This document shows, piece by piece, positions 28,367-32,992 of a stretch of DNA of 32,992 nt. Below the pieces are notes generated by a model. It worked only from the letters and a program-made list of their open reading frames with translations. It was not told the DNA's origin and did not search any database. Origin of the DNA: a virus; the IMG/VR virus record IMGVR_UViG_3300042566_001181, positions 1 through 32,992 of that record, one strand, 5' to 3'. The stretch's first letter is position 1; every line of letters starts with the position of its first letter. A program made the position numbers and the translations under genes.

Positions 28367-31300
28367 TTACACCAAAATATTTGCTTTGGGGAATACCAGA
28401 TATTTATCATACTGATCCGTTGGATCGTACATATCTACTGGCTCTTCAAACGCCACACTTCCCATGTCAAATATTGTTTCTTCGGTCACAACTGTGGTCA
28501 ATGGCAACCAACTTACTTGTGTAAGTCCGGTTCCTGGAGTGCTTGGGCGATACAGTTGAGCACTTCTGTAGAAGTTTCCGCGCTCAACTTGTACATAATC
28601 ATTTGCTGCGGTATTTTCTTCAATGGACAATGTGACTATTGTGGTAATAGGGTCCACTGCAATACGCCAAACAGCCATGCGCTCGTTTACCGGGGTAGTT
28701 GGGATCACCACAGATTCATCAAATTCTGTACCAGTCTGATCATATGGCGCAGAATCGTATAAGATCAAATAATCAGACCAGGCATCATTTATGGTTGCAT
28801 AGTTGCTGCCTGGCGGCCCACTGTAGTCTTCCTGTTTGACAAATATCAAGGTATTGTTGTTGATATTGGAGATCACGCCGTCTAGGCCGCCAAGAGCATT
28901 GATGTATTCCAGTGTACGATTGTTGACGTCAGCAAACGCTAGATCAGTTCCAATACTCACAGTACCAATAAAATTGTAGCCCGCAGTATCAAATCTATCA
29001 AATGTTGTAAGGTTTGCTTCTGGGGTCCAGTCTTGAGTAACTGTGTCCCAGTTTCTGCTGAGTTCTCGATCTAGAATATATCGATCAACTTTGAAATCAA
29101 CCTTGTTGAGTTGTTCGCCAAATTGACTTTGAATGTAATAAGCAATTTGTCTGCTGCGGCCAGGCTTGGCGTAGCAAAGTACCCAGGCAGGAGTAAAGCC
29201 CAAAACACGTCCGTCTGACTGCTTTGAAGTCATCCACAGTGGCAAGCTTGACGATATTTGTCCCACAACATCAATAACTTGATTTCGCATATCGATCAAG
29301 CTATTGGGATAGACCTGTGTAAGAACTGTTGATCCGTCGTTGGGATCAATTATGGGATACGCAAGATTTACAATTTTGCTTACACTTTCCCCGGCACTGT
29401 TTACCAAGTTGTCAATCACTTTGCTATAAACAACTTCATATATTACATTTCCGTTGGCATCAGTAGCTTGTGCAGTGGCAATTTCACCTAGCACCAAATT
29501 CTTCCAATAGTGATTTTCGTACAGGCTCTCAACATAGCGATCCAGAATGTCTGGCGCTAGACCGTATGCATGATCATAATTGACTCGTGTAGATTTTCCA
29601 AAATAAGGATCTGTTGGTCTAAAAATGTAGTCAGGTACAAAAATATTGTTGTTGGTCAACAAACTGTCAATTAACAATCTGTCGTTTAGCGGTGGCATTG
29701 CTTGCACTACTAGATTTTGATATGGTGCATTGTATTCACGAATCAGTCTGATTGTAAAAGTTTTAAAAACTGAAACAACATCTCTAACCCCAGTTGGTCG
29801 CATCACAGCTTGCAATTCGGCGCCCGAACCGCCAAAACCGGCAATTACTTCAACTGTGGCCGAACCTGACTGTCCGGTTGCACCAGTATATCCAGCGCCA
29901 GGATCTGCAACACTAACAAATGTAATTGCGCCACCACTTACCGTGACGTTGCCTGCCAGGGCCTGTACCGCGGTGGCACCAACTGGCGTAGAGAACTCTA
30001 TTACTGGTGTAGTAACTGCACTGTATCCAGATCCGCCATCTACAACTGTAATGCTTTCTACATCATAAACAATTTGTTGTGTGTCTTCAGCATAGGCATT
30101 TACTGTGAATGTAAATGAGCTATCCCACGTAGTAGAATTATTGTCAATTGTGGTAGAACCAAGATCAATTGCAAAAGTGTTAAAGCTGGCGCGACCTGAT
30201 ATTTCTCCTGTTGGCAACAGTTGTAGGCCCTGCGGCAATTCATTAAATGCACCGTCTTTGAGTCGATAAAACAAATTTCTTCCGCCGCGATTAACAGCTT
30301 CAACCTGAAACAAGCTGACTTCGCCATTGACAATGGAACCAAGATTGCTGTCAGTCAACCATGTAACTTCAGCGTCAACTGCACCAGACAACGTAATAGT
30401 AAACGGATATGGCTTGCTGGCCACAACCAGATTTGCAATCATTGATCCTGCTGATGTACTAAGCGATACTGGAGTGGTAGAGCTTAAATTATTTGTAATG
30501 GTAAACTGTGTGGCATTTACTACACTCAACACATAGTAAACTTGTATTGCAGAAGCAGACACACCGCCAAATGCAGTGCCGGTGAATATAATAGGCTGGC
30601 CTGTTCCCAGTTGTTCAGTGCTGTTACAGGTTATTCTATTGGTACCAAATGTGGTTGCTGTACAAGTGATAGGCGAGCCAACAAAGTCTGTTTGATAGGT
30701 AACAATATTAAAACTGTATTCTACTGAAGTTACACCTTGATCAGGCAAGTAACCATAGTACCATCCTGTGACTGTATCTAGTTCTAGTCCAGGCGGCAAG
30801 CCAGCGCCTTGGTTGACTCCAATAGCATATCTTATATCTGGAGTATCATAATCTCTACCAATAAACTGATAGGCATAATAGTTGTCACTGCGAACGATAC
30901 CAAGGTCGCTTGGCACAGCATTCAGCAAGAACGGTGCACGTTCAAGTCCTTCGTCAGCAGTAACTGCGGTGGTGTCAGCAGTTATTGTGGTGTTGTCTGC
31001 GGTTAGACTTGACCGATCGTATACAAAGAACTCAAATGTTCTCAAATTTGAACTCTTGCCGTCAGTGACTTCCAGTGTGAATTGGTAATTTCTACTGACT
31101 GAGCTGATTATAAAATCGTAAGGCTCGGTATAAATTGGCGTGAAATCATAACCAGGTGTTTCGTTGACGTTTGCCGCTGGCTGTATATAACCAGTGATCA
31201 AACCCCCTGGGGTGATAGTAACACCGCCAGGCAATTCGCCGCCTACTAATTTCACAATCACAGTGTCATCAGGATCTTGATTAGTGTATTGTATTTGATA

Positions 31301-31726
31301 ATTGATTTCACCACCATCATAATAGGTATCATTAACTTCCCATTGGCCGGTTATTGAATTATAAGTAGCCAAGGGACCTGCAGGAGTTGTAAATTCTGGT
31401 ACATCATTGCCGGTCACTGTAAGGGTGAATGTTCTGTCTCTTATAAGTAGTGGATTTTCTTCTGTGTAAATTCTTATGGTAAACTTACTGGTAACATCTC
31501 TACTGACGTCAAATGGGACACCTTGAAGACTGGCAATGGCCCTGGGTACACCTACTATTAAGCCATTGGCTAAACATTGAATACCAGGGGGCAATGATCC
31601 TGCTATTACAGCATAATAAATTTCGCCGCCATCAGGATCTTCTGCCAACATTGATAGTTGGTAGAAAACTCCTTCGGGTATAACTCCCAAACTACCAGCT
31701 GGTGTGATCCATACAGGTTGTGCCAT
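28367..31726 (-). CDS. Large tail/baseplate protein with Ig-like (He_PIG-type) domains
   Basis: 1119 residues from ATG at 31726, supported by a GTAAATA box and AAGGGC just upstream; an in-frame ATG at 31789 lies inside the preceding gene. The N-terminal 600 residues hold several putative Ig folds with the signature LPPGxxxxxxGxxxGxP: AGSLPPGIQCLANGLIVGVP, GELPGGVTITPGGLITGY, AGLPPGLELDTVTGWYYGYL and ELPQGLQLLPTGEISGRA. A Gly-rich segment follows (VESITVVDGGSGYSAVTTP). The C-terminal 450 residues are a distinct domain (YQNLVVQAMPPLNDRLLIDS; VLGFTPAWVLCYAKPGRSRQ) that I recall from large structural proteins of marine T4-like phages. Probably surface-exposed on tail or baseplate. Confidence 0.82.
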   Translation of the reverse strand: MAQPVWITPAGSLGVIPEGVFYQLSMLAEDPDGGEIYYAVIAGSLPPGIQCLANGLIVGVPRAIASLQGVPFDVSRDVTSKFTIRIYTEENPLLIRDRTFTLTVTGNDVPEFTTPAGPLATYNSITGQWEVNDTYYDGGEINYQIQYTNQDPDDTVIVKLVGGELPGGVTITPGGLITGYIQPAANVNETPGYDFTPIYTEPYDFIISSVSRNYQFTLEVTDGKSSNLRTFEFFVYDRSSLTADNTTITADTTAVTADEGLERAPFLLNAVPSDLGIVRSDNYYAYQFIGRDYDTPDIRYAIGVNQGAGLPPGLELDTVTGWYYGYLPDQGVTSVEYSFNIVTYQTDFVGSPITCTATTFGTNRITCNSTEQLGTGQPIIFTGTAFGGVSASAIQVYYVLSVVNATQFTITNNLSSTTPVSLSTSAGSMIANLVVASKPYPFTITLSGAVDAEVTWLTDSNLGSIVNGEVSLFQVEAVNRGGRNLFYRLKDGAFNELPQGLQLLPTGEISGRASFNTFAIDLGSTTIDNNSTTWDSSFTFTVNAYAEDTQQIVYDVESITVVDGGSGYSAVTTPVIEFSTPVGATAVQALAGNVTVSGGAITFVSVADPGAGYTGATGQSGSATVEVIAGFGGSGAELQAVMRPTGVRDVVSVFKTFTIRLIREYNAPYQNLVVQAMPPLNDRLLIDSLLTNNNIFVPDYIFRPTDPYFGKSTRVNYDHAYGLAPDILDRYVESLYENHYWKNLVLGEIATAQATDANGNVIYEVVYSKVIDNLVNSAGESVSKIVNLAYPIIDPNDGSTVLTQVYPNSLIDMRNQVIDVVGQISSSLPLWMTSKQSDGRVLGFTPAWVLCYAKPGRSRQIAYYIQSQFGEQLNKVDFKVDRYILDRELSRNWDTVTQDWTPEANLTTFDRFDTAGYNFIGTVSIGTDLAFADVNNRTLEYINALGGLDGVISNINNNTLIFVKQEDYSGPPGSNYATINDAWSDYLILYDSAPYDQTGTEFDESVVIPTTPVNERMAVWRIAVDPITTIVTLSIEENTAANDYVQVERGNFYRSAQLYRPSTPGTGLTQVSWLPLTTVVTEETIFDMGSVAFEEPVDMYDPTDQYDKYLVFPKANILV
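28401..28408 (-). promoter_or_regulatory. Late-type GATAAATA box upstream of the 299-residue tail gene
   Basis: GATAAATA on the minus strand differs from T4 late TATAAATA at one base. It lies inside the 3' end of the 1119-residue gene and would give a leader of about 40 bases containing AGGA before ATG at 28354. Confidence 0.45.
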
Positions 31727-31745
31727 TATTCTTTGCCCTTTTTCA

Positions 31746-31752
31746 TATTTAC
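31746..31752 (-). promoter_or_regulatory. Late-type GTAAATA box before the Ig-domain gene
   Basis: GTAAATA (31752-31746) on the minus strand lies 19 bases before ATG at 31726. The short leader would hold AAGGGC as ribosome site. The box overlaps the last codons neighbouring the 161-residue gene's end and supports the internal start over the ATG at 31789. Confidence 0.5.
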
Positions 31753-31758
31753 CGTGGC

Positions 31759-32244
31759 TTAGAATCCATTGCTCTTGGTGTTGTACCAATAGGTGCCGCT
31801 GGGCGGCGTCAATGAAAAACTTCCAGATGTGTCAAATCCAAAGAAACCACCGTCAAACGGGAAATAATAATTCCATTGCACTCTTATGGGATAGTATTGT
31901 CCGGCCACCAAAGTAGCAGAACCTGAGCCCGAGCTGTTGTCAGCTGCGGCCAAAGCATTGCCTGTGGTGTAACCAGAGAGTGCCAAGGCACCTACCCAGA
32001 CATAAGCTCTTGAATACTGGCCTTCGCCTGTGTCATCACTGGTCCAGGCAGCAGATATACCAAACGAATTTGAACCACCAGCAGTTGGCCTAAAATACCC
32101 AATCCAGGTCTTGGACTGAACCACTGAGTTGTTTAAGTCGCTGCCATTAATAGGAGCTTGGTCAACACCAGTTGGCCCATACAAGCCAGATGCATACACA
32201 ATGTTTTGTGCGTTGCCAGCAATGGCAGACATTATACCTGTCAT
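31759..32244 (-). CDS. Tail-associated protein with PA14-like domain
   Basis: 161 residues starting MTGIMSAIAGNAQNIVYASG. The body reads like a single beta-barrel of the PA14/GLEYA type: KTWIGYFRPTAGGSNSFGIS, then AYVWVGALALSGYTTGNALA, then LVAGQYYPIRVQWNYYFPFD, the last being the typical YYPIRxxY strand of PA14 domains. Such domains bind carbohydrates in several secreted proteins, so host-surface binding is plausible. ATG overlaps the upstream stop as TAATG, which couples it to the repeat-rich fibre gene. Confidence 0.7.
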   Translation of the reverse strand: MTGIMSAIAGNAQNIVYASGLYGPTGVDQAPINGSDLNNSVVQSKTWIGYFRPTAGGSNSFGISAAWTSDDTGEGQYSRAYVWVGALALSGYTTGNALAAADNSSGSGSATLVAGQYYPIRVQWNYYFPFDGGFFGFDTSGSFSLTPPSGTYWYNTKSNGF

Positions 32245-32992
32245 TAACTTAGTCCTGTTCCATTCACATACCAGGTGTCAGATGCAACCTTGATCACTGT
32301 GGCCATGCCATACTGTGCAAGAGTCCTTGAGCCACCAGTACCGGGACCAGCCCAGGTCAGTGTAACCCCAGTAGCATTGGCTATAGTAGTGCTACTACTT
32401 GCTATGACAAGAATGCTGGTACCAATTGGTAGTGCTACACTGCCGTTGGTGGGAATGGTAAGAGTCCCTGACCCGTAGTAGTGTTTGCCACCGTCAGTGA
32501 TGGCCAGGGTACCAAATGATGTCAACTGCGGAATGTCTCTGTAACCAATAGTGTAACCAGCACTGGTCACCGTAGCAGTGTTGCCTGAGATCACAAGGCC
32601 TGATCCTGACACTGCGCCTGCAGTTATTAGATTGCCACCAGTGACGTTTCCAGCTGCACTAACAGCTCCAGCAGTGTTAACAGCACTACCTGTTACAGTG
32701 CCAGCGGCGCTTACTAGTCCACCAGTTAATAAATTTCCACCAGTTATGCCTCCAGTTGCACCCACAGAACCAATAGTGGTCAAGTTGCCGCCAGTGATAG
32801 TGCCAGCAGCACTGATAGTTCCCCCTGTAGACACATTGCCAACAGTTACTGTTCCGCTAACACTGATTGTGACACCTTCCAACTGTCCAACAACAAAACT
32901 TCCAGCTGTGTCAATGGTCACAAGTTCGTTTGTGACAGTTGCTTGAGTAGCTGCTACTAGTTTACCAGTGCTGTTTTGATAGCCGATAAAAG
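32244..32992 (-). CDS. Repeat-rich tail-fibre protein, C-terminal part (runs off the right edge)
   Basis: At least 248 codons; the frame stays open through the right edge (FIGYQNSTGKLVAATQATVT before residue VTIDTAG), so a GTG at 32921 is not the true start. Five 17-residue units of the form GTISAAGTITGGNLTTI, GAVSAAGNVTGGNLITA are followed by a C-terminal beta-rich domain (GYTIGYRDIPQLTSFGTLAI, DGGKHYYGSGTLTIPTNGS, ending SDTWYVNGTGLS). The GYRDIPQ...DxGKH...ASDTWYVNGTGL ending is a common C-terminal module of phage fibre proteins. Likely a trimeric beta-helical fibre. Confidence 0.8.
   Translation of the reverse strand, partial: FIGYQNSTGKLVAATQATVTNELVTIDTAGSFVVGQLEGVTISVSGTVTVGNVSTGGTISAAGTITGGNLTTIGSVGATGGITGGNLLTGGLVSAAGTVTGSAVNTAGAVSAAGNVTGGNLITAGAVSGSGLVISGNTATVTSAGYTIGYRDIPQLTSFGTLAITDGGKHYYGSGTLTIPTNGSVALPIGTSILVIASSSTTIANATGVTLTWAGPGTGGSRTLAQYGMATVIKVASDTWYVNGTGLS
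32573..32853 (-). repeat. 51-bp-period coding repeats in the right-edge fibre gene
   Basis: About five tandem units of 51 bases encode 17-residue blocks with SAAGxVTGGNL cores. They are imperfect at DNA level, with runs such as CCACCAGT and GCAGCACTGA recurring. They match the repeat family in the gene at 25942-27441. Confidence 0.78.

Noticed and set aside
32244-32921. Complete gene starting at GTG 32921
   Set aside because: The frame stays open upstream to the window edge and encodes plausible fibre sequence there, so the gene is cut by the window.
25942-32992. Diversity-generating retroelement acting on the tail genes
   Set aside because: No reverse transcriptase and no template/variable repeat pair with adenine-biased differences was seen.
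1-32992. tRNA or rRNA genes
   Set aside because: Gaps between genes are all under about 130 bases and show no cloverleaf-like pattern or conserved rRNA words.

Overview
The window is a contiguous piece of a T4-like tailed-phage (myovirus-type) genome. The evidence is a T4 gp44-type sliding-clamp loader, a GroES/gp31-type co-chaperonin, PhoH, a GH19 endolysin with holin- and spanin-like neighbours, long repetitive tail or fibre genes, a freestanding GIY-YIG homing endonuclease, dense packing with many ATGA and TAATG overlaps, and T4-late-like TAAATA boxes. The host is probably a Gram-negative bacterium. Two host-type sequences, a TctC/Bug-type solute-binding protein and a TolA-like C-terminal domain, point to a betaproteobacterium; this is inference. 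No rRNA, tRNA, CRISPR or integrase was seen, and no gene-free stretch exceeds about 130 bases.

Layout, mostly on the minus strand. 0-3.4 kb: a partial unknown gene, a ClpA-type unfoldase and a DnaJ/CbpA-type co-chaperone, the last two each with a strong sigma70-type promoter. 3.4-6.7 kb: a small exported protein, putative holin, GH19 endolysin, spanin-like lipoprotein, a basic virion-type protein and a membrane/coiled-coil protein. 6.7-13.3 kb: an accessory island with an APS-kinase-like/nucleotidylyltransferase fusion, three sulfotransferase-like P-loop proteins, an SGNH hydrolase, a 2OG-Fe(II) oxygenase, a TctC/Bug solute-binding protein and a methyltransferase. 13.3-18.5 kb: probable virion or internal-head proteins, including a 1055-residue modular protein. 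18.5-25.9 kb: PhoH, a HAD phosphatase, the homing endonuclease, a radical SAM enzyme, gp44, small conserved proteins, the GroES-like protein and a DnaE-like fragment. 25.9-33.0 kb: tail, fibre or baseplate proteins with Ig-like domains and 17-residue repeats.

The most unusual object is the 1055-residue protein. Eight copies of a Q/E-G-V-A-E-G motif separate unrelated small domains, including a DnaJ-type zinc finger, a GNAT-like segment and a Tat-signal plus TolA C-terminal domain. The motif resembles the T4 prohead protease (gp21) consensus (I/L-x-E, then A/G), and several neighbours start with sequences resembling T4 capsid-targeting peptides. My hypothesis is a packaged polyprotein cut inside the prohead into a set of internal proteins. 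The motif is also nearly invariant at DNA level, and a ninth copy lies in another gene 8.7 kb away, which suggests cassette shuffling through short homology.

A second pattern is regulatory. Several genes lack a Shine-Dalgarno sequence and instead have a promoter -10-like box ending exactly 5 (or 6) bases before the start codon, as expected for leaderless mRNAs. Some are near-perfect sigma70 promoters (HAD gene, and the 79-residue gene heading the replication operon). Others are late-type C/G-TAAATA boxes.
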